The notes under the pieces: generated by a model
The model's database searches: none
Told to the model about the DNA's origin: nothing
Seen by the model: the letters and a program-made list of their open reading frames with translations, nothing else
Translations under genes and position numbers: made by a program
NCBI GenBank assembly: GCA_023459275.1
Contig: JAEWVC010000110.1
Span: 1-64,000 of the forward strand
DNA: 64,000 nucleotides
Reading direction: 5' to 3'
Origin: Bacillota bacterium
GTDB lineage: Bacteria; Bacillota; Clostridia; Christensenellales; Aristaeellaceae
Shown: piece by piece, positions 32,623 to 41,276 of the stretch
Position numbering within the stretch: the first letter of the stretch is position 1
Layout: every line of letters starts with the position of its first letter

Positions 32623-33326
32623 TGCACGCTTCCCCCCTTTTTGGAAGACATTTTTCCGCATTTTTCCTTCAGTTTTAAGCAATCATTTAAGTGTCCCATC
32701 TGGTGGCGCGTCATGGGCATCAGGAGAATTCCCGCCACGTTCTTGCGCCCCCAGAAATCCAAAAGCCAGACGGAGTCGGGATGGGGCAGCACGCCGCCCT
32801 CCGCCAGGATGCGGCCGGTCTGGCGTTTTTCAAATTTCCTGGAAAGGTCCTTTGGCGAAAGGTGCTTCAGGATCTCCCTGGTGCGCCTGCCCACGGCATT
32901 CCGGTATTCCTTGAGAGCCTCCCTGTCCACCTCGCCGCTGAAGGACAAAATCTCTTCATCTGCCATGGCGTTGCCCGTGTCCCTGACCTTGGTATGCAGC
33001 TTCGCCTGCCAGGATTCATCAAGCACCTGACCCCCATCCGCGATAAGAAGGTTGGCCGTCAGGTCCTCGATGCGGGTCACATGCCAAATGTTCCAGGCCA
33101 CCGTCACATCCTTTGCCGTGGGCATGGTAACAAACGCGCTTGGGGAAAGGTTTTCCCACACCGCATCCATCAGCGTGGCCTCCGCCCCGCCGTATACCTC
33201 CCGGGTGTGGAGCATGGCGTGCATCACGGCCAGCAGCGCCATGGCCTCCTGAAACGAATCCTTCCCCGCCAGAAGCTCCCGAAGCTGCGCCTGCAGGGGA
33301 TTCCATTTTTCGCCTACCGGAAACAT
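32619..33326 (-). CDS. DinB family protein
   Basis: A 235-residue four-helix-bundle protein of the DinB/YfiT-like superfamily. The metal-binding His pattern is partly visible: WNIWHVTRIEDLTANLL gives one histidine and MTRHQMGHLNDCLKLK two more near the C-terminus. Members include bacillithiol and mycothiol transferases and many with no known role. The ATG at 33326 has GGGAGGAAAG upstream. It overlaps DUF1697 by ATGA, so the two are translated together. Confidence 0.8.
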   Translation of the reverse strand: MFPVGEKWNPLQAQLRELLAGKDSFQEAMALLAVMHAMLHTREVYGGAEATLMDAVWENLSPSAFVTMPTAKDVTVAWNIWHVTRIEDLTANLLIADGGQVLDESWQAKLHTKVRDTGNAMADEEILSFSGEVDREALKEYRNAVGRRTREILKHLSPKDLSRKFEKRQTGRILAEGGVLPHPDSVWLLDFWGRKNVAGILLMPMTRHQMGHLNDCLKLKEKCGKMSSKKGGSVQ

Positions 33327-33411
33327 GTGCTTTCCTCCCGGTTTTCCTTTGATGTCCTTTTGCTCATTGTAGCACGCAAAGGGAAGGGGATCAAAAATTT
33401 TTGGCGGCCGC

Positions 33412-33462
33412 TTGACAATGCTTCCCATCTGTTTTATACTTAGTTATGTAAGTAATTAACTA
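33412..33462 (+). promoter_or_regulatory. Promoter and likely GntR operator
   Basis: TTGACA (33412-33417), 17-base spacer, TATACT (33435-33440). Immediately after lies the inverted repeat TAGTTA (33441-33446) / TAACTA (33457-33462), positioned over the transcription start where an autorepressor would bind. Confidence 0.75.
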
Positions 33463-33483
33463 GTGAACGAAGGGGGTGGGGCC

Positions 33484-33852
33484 ATGAAGCTGGATTTTTC
33501 CAGTGAAGTGCCCATTTATCTTCAAATCACGGCGGGGATGGAGGACGCCATCTTCACCGGTGCCTTCCCGGAGGATGCGCAGGTACCCTCCACCACGGAG
33601 CTTTCGGCTTCCCTTCAGGTCAACCCGGCAACGGTGTTGAAGGGCATGAACCTGCTGGCGGATGAGGGGCTGCTGTACAAGAAAAGAGGCCTGGGCCTGT
33701 TCGTGGCGGAAGGCGCGGCGGAAAGGATCCGGGAAAAGCGGCGGCGGCAGTTTTACGAAAAATACGTGGTAAGTCTGGTGGCAGAAGCGCGCAAGCTGAA
33801 ACTCACTAAAGAGGACGTTATGGAATGGATGGAAAGGGGGTTCTCCAAATGA
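33484..33852 (+). CDS. GntR-family repressor, YtrA subfamily
   Basis: A 122-residue protein: a GntR winged helix (VPIYLQITAGMEDAIFTGAF, STTELSASLQVNPATVLKGM, EGLLYKKRGLGLFV) and a short helical tail of about 45 residues, the size of YtrA-type regulators that control ABC transporter operons and lack a ligand domain. The ATG at 33484 follows GGGGGTGGGG. The gene overlaps the ATPase gene by ATGA, and the operator upstream implies autoregulation. Confidence 0.9.
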   Translation: MKLDFSSEVPIYLQITAGMEDAIFTGAFPEDAQVPSTTELSASLQVNPATVLKGMNLLADEGLLYKKRGLGLFVAEGAAERIREKRRRQFYEKYVVSLVAEARKLKLTKEDVMEWMERGFSK

Positions 33853-34700
33853 ACGGCATCGAAGTCAGAAATATCACAAAAACCTTTGGGCAGGTAAAGG
33901 CTTTGGACAACGTAACCCTTACGCTTGCGGAAGGGAAGATTTACGGCCTTCTGGGCCGCAACGGCGCGGGAAAGTCCACGCTTTTGAACATCCTCACCAA
34001 CCGCATCTTCCCCGACTTAGGAGAAGTGCTGGTGGACGGCCTGCCGGCCCGGGAAAACGACGCGGCCCAGCAAAAGCTGTACATGATGAGCGAAAAAAGC
34101 TACTACCCGGACAGCATGCGGGTGGCCGATGCCTTCAAGTGCACGGAAGCGTTTTACGGCGGCTTTTCCAAGGACTACGCCGCCAGGCTGTGCGACCTGT
34201 TCGGCCTCAATCCAAGAAAAAAAGTAAAGGAGCTGTCCACAGGATACGGCTCCATCTTCAAGCTGATCGCGGCGCTGTCCGTCCCAGTTCCCTATGTGCT
34301 GCTGGACGAGCCCGTGCTGGGGCTGGACGCCAACCACCGTGAGCTTTTATACAGGGTGATTTTGGAGACCTATACCCAAAATCCCCGCACCATCGTACTT
34401 TCCACCCACCTCATCGAAGAAATTTCAGGCCTCATTGAGGAAGTTATCATCATCAAAAAGGGGCAAATCATCCGCCACCAACCCACGGAGGATCTGCTGG
34501 CCATGGGATATACCGTATCCGGCCCCGCCGCCCAGGTGGACGCTTATGTTAAGGGGAGGGAATCCCTGGGCGAGGATGCCTTGGGCGGCCTGAAGACCGC
34601 CTATATCTTGGGCCAGCCCGGCGGTGAGGACTTGCCGGAAACCCTTCAAATCAGCAAAATGGATCTTCAAAAGCTGTTCATCCGGCTGACCAACGAGTAA
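33849..34700 (+). CDS. ABC transporter ATP-binding protein (YtrB-like)
   Basis: A 283-residue ATPase. Walker A is GLLGRNGAGKSTLLN and Walker B is YVLLDEPVLGLD. The signature segment reads LSTGYGSIFKL, a degenerate LSGGQ as is common in this subfamily. The C-terminal 70 residues are an accessory domain (ISKMDLQKLFIRLTNE at the end). With the GntR repressor and the permease at 34717 it makes a YtrABC-like system of the kind induced by cell-envelope stress in other Firmicutes. The ATG at 33849 overlaps the repressor stop. Confidence 0.9.
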   Translation: MNGIEVRNITKTFGQVKALDNVTLTLAEGKIYGLLGRNGAGKSTLLNILTNRIFPDLGEVLVDGLPARENDAAQQKLYMMSEKSYYPDSMRVADAFKCTEAFYGGFSKDYAARLCDLFGLNPRKKVKELSTGYGSIFKLIAALSVPVPYVLLDEPVLGLDANHRELLYRVILETYTQNPRTIVLSTHLIEEISGLIEEVIIIKKGQIIRHQPTEDLLAMGYTVSGPAAQVDAYVKGRESLGEDALGGLKTAYILGQPGGEDLPETLQISKMDLQKLFIRLTNE

Positions 34701-34716
34701 GGGGGAGGCGACATAT

Positions 34717-35517
34717 ATGAAATTGAAAGCTGCCGTTCGGTATTACCTGAACGATTTCAAAAAGCCTGTGATCATCTATTACGGCGTATTGATGACCCTG
34801 TTTGTACTGCAGCTCGTCATCTCCGCCCTGCTGAAAGTCAAAAACCCATCTTCCGGCGGAATGGAATTCGCCACGACTATTTTTCTGTTCGTAGTAGGTT
34901 TGAACACTTTCAAGGCCCCATTCCGGCTGTTTCTGCAAAACGGCCTTTCCCGAAAAACGCTGTATGTGGGTGTTGTGGCAAGCCTTTGCCTGCTGGCGGC
35001 CGCCACCACGCTTTTTGACCTTGCCTTCGGCTGGTTCCGCGGCTTGTTTGTCCGTTACACCTCCACATACATGGAACGGTTCGGCAGCATGTACAGGGAT
35101 GGGAAAGAGCTGAACGCCTTTTTCGACGGGCTGCTATGGAGTTTCCTGTCCTATCTGACAGCCGGCATGACGGGCTTTTTGATCACCAGCCTGTATTACC
35201 GCATGAACAAGGCGCTGAAGCTGATCGTTTCCATCGGACTCCCCGCATTCGTGTTTGTGGGGGTTCCCCTGCTGGACAGCCTGCTTACCAAAGGCGTCAT
35301 TACTGCCTTTGGCATCAATGTGGTCTCCTTTGCCTTTGGTTACGGCATCAGCATTTCCCCCTTCACAAGCTTGTTCGACCTGTTTAGGCAGCTTGCCATG
35401 ATGGAGGGAGGCATCGGCCTGTATCCTTACCATGCCATCCTGTACAGCGTTTTAAGCATCGCGGCGGCAGGCGTGCTCTGCTTCCTGCTGATCCGGCGGG
35501 CCACGGTGAAGGAGTAA
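34717..35517 (+). CDS. ABC transporter permease of the GntR-controlled system
   Basis: A 266-residue protein with about six membrane segments. It starts KLKAAVRYYLNDFKKPVIIYY and has a large loop near residues 95-135 (VRYTSTYMERFGSMYRDGKE). It lies 16 bases after the ATPase and has a ribosome binding site (GGGGGAGG). It is the membrane part of the system; the substrate is unknown and export or immunity-type function is inferred from the regulator type. Confidence 0.8.
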   Translation: MKLKAAVRYYLNDFKKPVIIYYGVLMTLFVLQLVISALLKVKNPSSGGMEFATTIFLFVVGLNTFKAPFRLFLQNGLSRKTLYVGVVASLCLLAAATTLFDLAFGWFRGLFVRYTSTYMERFGSMYRDGKELNAFFDGLLWSFLSYLTAGMTGFLITSLYYRMNKALKLIVSIGLPAFVFVGVPLLDSLLTKGVITAFGINVVSFAFGYGISISPFTSLFDLFRQLAMMEGGIGLYPYHAILYSVLSIAAAGVLCFLLIRRATVKE

Positions 35518-35533
35518 ATATCACATTATCCCT

Positions 35534-35598
35534 TTGCATCTTCCACAGGTTTCTGCTACAATGCGTTATGTTCGCTTGAAAATGCGGCATAACGCATT
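35534..35598 (+). promoter_or_regulatory. Promoter of the MATE gene with an 11-bp inverted repeat
   Basis: TTGCAT (35534-35539), 17-base spacer, TACAAT (35557-35562). The perfect inverted repeat AATGCGTTATG (35560-35570) / CATAACGCATT (35588-35598) overlaps the -10 element: an operator or a leader hairpin. Confidence 0.65.
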
Positions 35599-35637
35599 TA
35601 TATAGCATATTTATATAGTATCAGAAAGGAAGCGCAC

Positions 35638-37008
35638 ATGAACCGGTTTGAAACCAACCTTTCTCACGGAAGCCTGGTCAGCGGGCTGATCCGCTTTTCC
35701 ATGCCCTTCTTGATATCCAACATTATACAATCCCTGTACAACGTGGCGGATATGCTGATCGTGGGAAATCTGAGCGGCGCCAACAGCACCTACAGCGTAT
35801 CCGGCGTTACCATCGGCGGGCAGGTGACTTTTATCCTCACCAACCTGATCATGGGCCTTTGCACCGGCGGCACAGTGCTTATCGCCCAGTATGTGGGCAG
35901 CGGCAGTCAGGAGAAATTGCGCAAGAACGTATCCACACTGTTTACCGGTTTGATGATCGCCGCGGCAGTGATTACACTGATCATGCTGCTGCTGAAGGAC
36001 GGCGTCCTTAGGCTTCTTCAAACGCCGGCGGAATCCTTTCAGGAGGCCAGCAATTATCTGCTGGTCACGGTCCTGGGCGTCTTTTTCATCTTCAGCTACA
36101 ACGCCCTGAGCGCGGTTCTGCGCGGCATGGGCGACAGCAAGCGGCCTTTGATCTTTGTCGCCATCGCCTGCGTCACCAACATTCTGCTGGACCTCCTCTT
36201 CGTCGGCCCGCTGAAGCTGGCCGCGCTGGGTGCCGCCATCGCCACGGTGATTTCCCAGGGGCTGTCCATGGTGCTGTGTATCCTGTATTTGAAACGCAAT
36301 AATTTTCTATTCGATTTCAAGCTCCGTTCCTTCCGCATGGACCGGGAACAGCTGAAAGCCATCCTCAAGATCGGCTCGCCTTCCGCGCTGCAAAACACGG
36401 TTGTCAGCCTGTCCTTTCTGGTCATCACCGCTTTGGTCAATACCATCGGCGGTGTTACCGCCTCGGCTGCCGTAGGGGTGGTGGGCAAGTTCAACAGCTT
36501 TGCCATCCTGCCCGCCATCGGCATGAGCGCCGCCGTATCCACCATGGCCGCCCAGAACATCGGTGCCGGCAAATGGGACAGGGCCGTCAAGACCGCCAAG
36601 GTCGGCATGCTCCTTTCCATCGGCTTCAGCCTGATTGCCTTTGCCGTCGCCCAAATCTATCCCCAGGTCATTCTGGAACTGTTTGACAAGAACCCGAAAA
36701 CCATCGCCGACGGCGTCGCCTATATGCGCACCTTCAGCTTCGACTACCTGGTGGTGCCCTTCGTGTTCTGTTTGAACGGCCTGTACATTGGTGCGGGGCA
36801 CACCACCTTCACCATGTTCACGGGCCTGACCTCCGCGCTGCTGGCCCGCATCCCCGCCGCCTACATTTTCGGCAAGACGCTGGATATGGGCCTTCCGGGC
36901 CTGGGATTGGGCGCGCCGGTGGCCTCCCTGATGTCTTTGGTGATTATCCTTGCGTTCTTTGTCTCCGGCAAATGGCGGGTCAATGCGGCGCAAAGGCACC
37001 TGGCCTGA
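35638..37008 (+). CDS. MATE family multidrug/sodium antiporter
   Basis: A 456-residue protein with twelve predicted membrane segments in two related halves, the MATE fold. Typical first-helix and loop segments are visible (FSMPFLISNIIQSLYNVADM, VLIAQYVGSGSQEKLRKNV, and in the second half STMAAQNIGAGKWDRAVK). It exports cationic drugs or metabolites using ion gradients. The ATG at 35638 follows AGAAAGGAAGCGCAC. It has its own promoter with an inverted repeat, so local repression is likely, but no regulator gene is adjacent. Confidence 0.92.
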   Translation: MNRFETNLSHGSLVSGLIRFSMPFLISNIIQSLYNVADMLIVGNLSGANSTYSVSGVTIGGQVTFILTNLIMGLCTGGTVLIAQYVGSGSQEKLRKNVSTLFTGLMIAAAVITLIMLLLKDGVLRLLQTPAESFQEASNYLLVTVLGVFFIFSYNALSAVLRGMGDSKRPLIFVAIACVTNILLDLLFVGPLKLAALGAAIATVISQGLSMVLCILYLKRNNFLFDFKLRSFRMDREQLKAILKIGSPSALQNTVVSLSFLVITALVNTIGGVTASAAVGVVGKFNSFAILPAIGMSAAVSTMAAQNIGAGKWDRAVKTAKVGMLLSIGFSLIAFAVAQIYPQVILELFDKNPKTIADGVAYMRTFSFDYLVVPFVFCLNGLYIGAGHTTFTMFTGLTSALLARIPAAYIFGKTLDMGLPGLGLGAPVASLMSLVIILAFFVSGKWRVNAAQRHLA

Positions 37009-37016
37009 AAGCATAC

Positions 37017-37050
37017 AAAAAAAGCAGCCCTCAACCAGGCTGCTTTTTTT
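37017..37050 (+). terminator. Bidirectional terminator
   Basis: AAAAAAAGCAGCC (37017-37029) and GGCTGCTTTTTTT (37038-37050): a stem with A/T runs on both sides, between the convergent MATE and ferritin-like genes. Confidence 0.92.
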
Positions 37051-37070
37051 CATTTGTTCCGGATACGGCG

Positions 37071-37565
37071 CTAGTTCAGCGTGCTTAACTGCTCCTCCAG
37101 CGCCTTCAAATGCGATTGCTCCTCCATGGCGATGGCCAGGAACATGTCCCCGGCTTCCTTCCGTTCGCAGGCGGAAGCAAAGTTCTTATAGCAACGCACA
37201 GCCGTCTCCTCGCTGTCTCTGGCAAACACCAAAAGCGCCTTCAGGCTGTCAAGGGCCCCTTCCCGCTGCGCCTGCATCAGGCCGCCCGGAAAAAGCACCT
37301 GGGCCGCGTAGGACTGCATCAGCAACTGCCTCTCCCGGTCCCCGCCCTCCACGGATACGTCCCCCAAGTGGCTAAATCTTGCAAGATGCGTCTGTTCGTC
37401 CCCCTGCAGCTTTTGCATCAACGCCTTGACGCCGGGTTTGTGGGCCAGAAGCTGGCCGCGCTCGTACATGCGGATGGCCCGCCGCTCCATTTCACAGGCA
37501 AGATACAGCGCCTCCTGCTCATTTGCAACTTGCAAGGGTCCCTTCCCACTGCACATGTTTTGCAC
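37071..37565 (-). CDS. Ferritin-like/rubrerythrin-type diiron protein
   Basis: About 164 residues forming a four-helix bundle with a diiron ligand pattern: a Glu in ACEMERRAIRMYE, ExxH in GDEQTHLARF, a second Glu in DSEETAVRCYKNF, and a second ExxH in MEEQSHLKAL. No rubredoxin domain is attached. Such proteins reduce peroxides or handle iron in anaerobes. I choose GTG at 37565, which has GAGGAGG at ideal spacing; an in-frame GTG at 37661 lacks a site. It is cotranscribed with the DUF1858 gene upstream. Confidence 0.8.
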   Translation of the reverse strand: MQNMCSGKGPLQVANEQEALYLACEMERRAIRMYERGQLLAHKPGVKALMQKLQGDEQTHLARFSHLGDVSVEGGDRERQLLMQSYAAQVLFPGGLMQAQREGALDSLKALLVFARDSEETAVRCYKNFASACERKEAGDMFLAIAMEEQSHLKALEEQLSTLN

Positions 37566-37669
37566 AGGCGCCTCCTCTTTTCCACTGCTTTTTCCACAGC
37601 ATATCCCCGAAAAGCCCCGGGAAATGCCCTGTGTACCTGAAATGAATCCGGCTTTTTCCACAGGTTATG

Positions 37670-37876
37670 TTACGCCTTATGTTCCTCCAGGAACACGTTG
37701 AGCTGATCCACCAGTTCGTCCGGATTGCTGCCGTGCACGGCGCAGGCTTCCTCCAGGCTTTCCGCGGAGGATGCGGGGCAGCCAATGCAGTGCATGCCAA
37801 ACTCCATCAAAATGCGGGCTGTGCCGCGATGTATGCGAAGGACCTCGCCAATGGTCATGGATTTATCAATGGTCAT
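37670..37876 (-). CDS. DUF1858 domain protein (CxxC redox-type)
   Basis: A 68-residue protein with the DUF1858 pattern: SMTIGEVLRIHRGTARILME, then FGMHCIGCPASSAESLEEAC, containing the HCxxC motif typical of the family, then a helical end. DUF1858 proteins often accompany hybrid-cluster or iron-sulfur proteins and are thought to act in redox or cluster chemistry. The ATG at 37876 has GTGAGGA at proper spacing; the in-frame ATG six bases upstream is too close to that site. First gene of a two-gene operon with the ferritin-like protein. Confidence 0.85.
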   Translation of the reverse strand: MTIDKSMTIGEVLRIHRGTARILMEFGMHCIGCPASSAESLEEACAVHGSNPDELVDQLNVFLEEHKA

Positions 37877-37933
37877 AGCCATTCCTCACTTTTACTCACT
37901 TCGGGTATGCCTTAGCAGGCTTCCCGTACAGCT

Positions 37934-37962
37934 ATATTACCCTAAAGCCTGCGGAATGTCAA
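37934..37962 (-). promoter_or_regulatory. Promoter of the DUF1858/ferritin-like operon
   Basis: Minus-strand TTGACA (37962-37957), 17-base spacer, TAATAT (37939-37934). Confidence 0.7.
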
Positions 37963-38176
37963 CGCGGAGGAGGCACCTCGGGAGAACGTTCATAAGGATG
38001 CCGGGAAAGATATTTTGGGGGTGCCTATGCGCCGCAAGCCGGCAGCCGAACGAAATAAAACGGCGGTTGAGCAAGCCGGACAGGGCTTTTTTCAAAAAGT
38101 CCTGTCCCCGCCTTTCCCCTTCTTGTATCCCTTCCCCGTTTATGGTAGCATGTCCCTGGAAGGCAAGGTGGGTAGC

Positions 38177-40096
38177 ATGAAAAACCTGCATCTTAACCGC
38201 GTGGCCGCCGTATCCCCGAGAGTATACTTGGGAGACTGCAAGCGGAACGCGGAAGAAACCCTGGTTTGGATGGATACGCTGCAAAAGGAAGGCGTCCAGG
38301 CGGCGGTGTTTCCGGAGCTTGGCATCACCGGCTACACCTGCGGCGACTTGTTGCTGAACGAAACGCTGCAGAAGGAGGCCCTGGACGCCCTTTTGCGGAT
38401 CGCGGAAAAGACCGGGCCCATGATCGTTATCGTAGGGCTCCCTTTAACCAACCAGGGGCGGCTGTACAACTGCGCCGCCGTTTTGCAGGATGGAAAAATA
38501 CAGGGGATCGTTGCCAAGCGCCACCTGCCCAACGGCGGGGAATTTTATGAAACCCGCTGGTTCGTAAGCGGGGTGAACGCTCCGGAATCCGTTCAAATCC
38601 AGGGGGAAGCGGTGCCCTTTGGCCTGAACCTGCTGTTTGAAACGCCGGAATTCCGCTTTGCCGTGGAAATCTGCGAGGACTTGTGGACGCCTACTCCCCC
38701 TTCCAGTATGTATGCCCCCGCCGGCGCGGAGATCATGTTCAACTTAAGCGCCAGCAACGAGCTGGTAGCCAAGCACGATTACCGCCGGGAGCTGCTTCGC
38801 CAGCAGAGCGCCCGGTGCTTCTGCGGCTACGCCTATGCCGGGGCGGGCTTCGGCGAATCCACCACGGACCTGGTGTTTTCGGGATTCAGCGGGCTGTATG
38901 AAAACGGGCGCACCTTGGCGGAATCCCGGCGGTTTCTCACAGCCGGGTCCTATGTGGCGGCGGACATGGACATCCAGCGCCTGCGCTACCAGCGCCAGCG
39001 CACCGGCAGCTTTTTCGATACGGCCGCCGCGCCCATGCGCCTTGTTCCCTTAGGCAGCCTCCCGGAGGCGGACGCGCCCTTCAGGCGGCCCATTCCGCCC
39101 CTGCCCTTTGTGCCGGAGGAGCCCCGCCGCGGCGACCGCTGCGCTGAGATCACGGCCATTCAGACCTTGGCGCTGCGCACCCGGCTGGAAGCCGCGCACA
39201 GCCAAAGATTGGTGGTAAATGTATCCGGCGGGCTGGACAGCACCCTGGCGCTGCTGGTGGCCGCCAGGGCTTTCAAGGAGGCGGGCATCCCGCCTGAAAA
39301 TCTGCACGCCCTCACGCTGCCCGGCTTCGGCACAGGCAGCCGTACCCTTGCAAACGCCCGGCAACTGATGAATGCCCTTCACTGCACCATAAGGGAGGTA
39401 AATATCTCCCCAGCCGTCCGCCAGCATTTTTTGGACATCGGCCAGGATGAAAACGTGCACGACGTGGCCTATGAAAACAGCCAGGCCAGGGAGCGCACCC
39501 AAATCGCCATGGACTACGCCAACCGCATCGGCGCGCTGGTGCTGGGCACCGGGGACCTGAGCGAGGCCGCTTTGGGCTTTTCCACCTACAACGGCGACCA
39601 CATGAGCATGTACAACGTGAACTGCTCCATCCCCAAAACCCTTGTGCGGGCACTGGTCAAGTACCTGGGGGAGCACGTGTTCGGCGGGCAGGTGGAAAAA
39701 ACGTGCGAGGATATCATCGATACCCCCATCTCGCCGGAGCTGCTTCCTACAGACAAGGGGGAATTGAACCAGCGAACCGAGGAGATTCTGGGCGACTACG
39801 CGCTTCACGACTTTTTCCTGTACCATCTGATGGATTCCGGCAGCGGCCCCAAGCGGCTGTACGCCTTCGCCCGGCAGGCCTTTCAAGATGTGCATACCGA
39901 TGACGCTATCGAAAAGGCGCTGCGGCTGTTCCTGCGCAGGTTCTTTGCCCAGCAGTTCAAACGAAGCTGCATCCCCGACGGCCCCAAGGTGGGCAGCGTG
40001 AGCCTGTCTCCCCGGGGGGACTGGCGCATGCCCAGCGATATGTCCGGCGCCGCCTGGCAAGCCTGGACGCGGGAGGGGGAAGACGGCGAAGCATGA
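38177..40096 (+). CDS. nadE: Glutamine-dependent NAD+ synthetase
   Basis: A 639-residue two-domain enzyme that makes NAD+ from deamido-NAD+, ATP and glutamine. The N-terminal nitrilase-like glutaminase has the Glu-Lys-Cys triad (FPELGITGYTCG, VAKRHLPNGGEF, VEICEDLWTP). The C-terminal synthetase has the ATP pyrophosphatase loop NVSGGLDSTLALL and GTGDLSEAALGFSTYNGDH. Full length and intact. The ATG at 38177 follows AAGGTGGGTAGC; an earlier in-frame ATG at 38015 has no support. The stop overlaps the next gene (ATGA). Confidence 0.96.
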   Translation: MKNLHLNRVAAVSPRVYLGDCKRNAEETLVWMDTLQKEGVQAAVFPELGITGYTCGDLLLNETLQKEALDALLRIAEKTGPMIVIVGLPLTNQGRLYNCAAVLQDGKIQGIVAKRHLPNGGEFYETRWFVSGVNAPESVQIQGEAVPFGLNLLFETPEFRFAVEICEDLWTPTPPSSMYAPAGAEIMFNLSASNELVAKHDYRRELLRQQSARCFCGYAYAGAGFGESTTDLVFSGFSGLYENGRTLAESRRFLTAGSYVAADMDIQRLRYQRQRTGSFFDTAAAPMRLVPLGSLPEADAPFRRPIPPLPFVPEEPRRGDRCAEITAIQTLALRTRLEAAHSQRLVVNVSGGLDSTLALLVAARAFKEAGIPPENLHALTLPGFGTGSRTLANARQLMNALHCTIREVNISPAVRQHFLDIGQDENVHDVAYENSQARERTQIAMDYANRIGALVLGTGDLSEAALGFSTYNGDHMSMYNVNCSIPKTLVRALVKYLGEHVFGGQVEKTCEDIIDTPISPELLPTDKGELNQRTEEILGDYALHDFFLYHLMDSGSGPKRLYAFARQAFQDVHTDDAIEKALRLFLRRFFAQQFKRSCIPDGPKVGSVSLSPRGDWRMPSDMSGAAWQAWTREGEDGEA

Positions 40097-40551
40097 GGCT
40101 GATCCGCACAAACAAGGATGACCCCCGGTTTCTTTCCCTGGTATCCCTTCTGGATGCGGACCTGGCTTCCCGGTACGCGGACGGGAATGTTCAATATTCC
40201 ACCTTCAATGCCCTCAACAAAATCACCGCCGTGGTCCTTGCCCTTCATGAGGATGAGCCCTTCGCCTGCGGCGCGTTCAAGCCCTTTGGTGAGGGCGGCG
40301 TGGAAATCAAGCGCGTGTTTGTGAAGCCCGCTTTCCGGGGCCGCGGTGCCGCAAAGCGTATTATGGCGGAGCTGGAGGCCTGGGCGGCGGCGGAAGGATT
40401 TTCAAGGGCTGTGCTGGAAACTGGCCTTCACCAGCCCGAGGCCATCGCGCTGTATGAACACATCGGCTACCGCCGCATCGCAAACTTTGCGCCCTATGTG
40501 GGGATGGCGGAAAGCGTCTGCTATGAAAAACCCTGCCGGAGGGAGCCATGA
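40093..40551 (+). CDS. GNAT family N-acetyltransferase
   Basis: A 152-residue acetyltransferase. Motif A is VKPAFRGRGAAKRIMAELEA, and QPEAIALYEHIGYRRI closes the fold. It is coupled on both sides by ATGA overlaps (nadE before, HAD phosphatase after), so it belongs to a tight four-gene operon. The substrate is unknown. The pairing with nadE does not by itself reveal a role. Confidence 0.88.
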   Translation: MRLIRTNKDDPRFLSLVSLLDADLASRYADGNVQYSTFNALNKITAVVLALHEDEPFACGAFKPFGEGGVEIKRVFVKPAFRGRGAAKRIMAELEAWAAAEGFSRAVLETGLHQPEAIALYEHIGYRRIANFAPYVGMAESVCYEKPCRREP

Positions 40552-41276
40552 AACCGGCTCTGTTCTGGGATTTTGACGGCACGCTGGCCAGCAGCCCGCA
40601 TCTGTGGAGCGGATCGTTTTTGAAGGCGCTTCAAAGCGCGTGGCCCGGCTGCCCCCTTACCCTGGACGACATCCGCCCGCATTTACGGTCCGGGTTTCCC
40701 TGGCACACCCCGGAGGCGGACTTTACCCGCGTGACGGGGGAAGCCTGGTGGGCGCACATGGACCGCCATTTCGAGAAAATATGTATGGCGCTTCACGCCC
40801 CCGGCGATGCGGTGCATTCGGTCCCCCGCCTCTTAAGGGACATGATCCTTGATCCGGGGCAATATGCATTGTATGATGACACCATAGCCGTCCTTGAGCG
40901 GTGCGAAAAAATGGGGTTTTCCCAGTACATCCTGTCCAACAACCATCCGGACCTGGGCAGGCTGCTTGATGCCCTTGGGCTCGCGCCATATTTTGCGGAT
41001 ACCGTCGTCTCCGGGATCATCGGCTTTGACAAGCCCCGGAAGGAAATCTTCCAGTACGCCCTGAAAAGGGCGGGAAATCCAGGCCGCTGCTTCATGATCG
41101 GAGACAACCCCTACGCCGACGGAGAGGGCGCAAAAAGCGCGGGCATCCCCGCGCTTTTGGTGCATACAAAAGCACCTACTCCCTCCTTCCCCTGCTTTGA
41201 GACGCTCCAGGACGCGGCGGATTATCTTCAGGAGGCGCTTCATGCTTTTGCGGGTGATGACCATCGCGGATTATGA
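40548..41276 (+). CDS. HAD-superfamily hydrolase (phosphoglycolate phosphatase-like)
   Basis: A 242-residue HAD phosphatase: motif I FWDFDGTLASS with the nucleophile Asp, a helical cap (about residues 20-95), motif II YILSNNHPD, motif III Lys in GFDKPRKEIFQYAL, motif IV FMIGDNPYADGEGAKSAGI. All catalytic residues are present. It removes phosphate from a small metabolite that cannot be named from sequence. It starts by ATGA overlap with the acetyltransferase gene. Confidence 0.9.
   Translation: MKPALFWDFDGTLASSPHLWSGSFLKALQSAWPGCPLTLDDIRPHLRSGFPWHTPEADFTRVTGEAWWAHMDRHFEKICMALHAPGDAVHSVPRLLRDMILDPGQYALYDDTIAVLERCEKMGFSQYILSNNHPDLGRLLDALGLAPYFADTVVSGIIGFDKPRKEIFQYALKRAGNPGRCFMIGDNPYADGEGAKSAGIPALLVHTKAPTPSFPCFETLQDAADYLQEALHAFAGDDHRGL

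Noticed and set aside
37566..37661. N-terminal extension of the ferritin-like protein from the GTG at 37661
   Set aside because: No ribosome binding site there, whereas GTG at 37565 has GAGGAGG at ideal spacing and leaves the complete four-helix domain.
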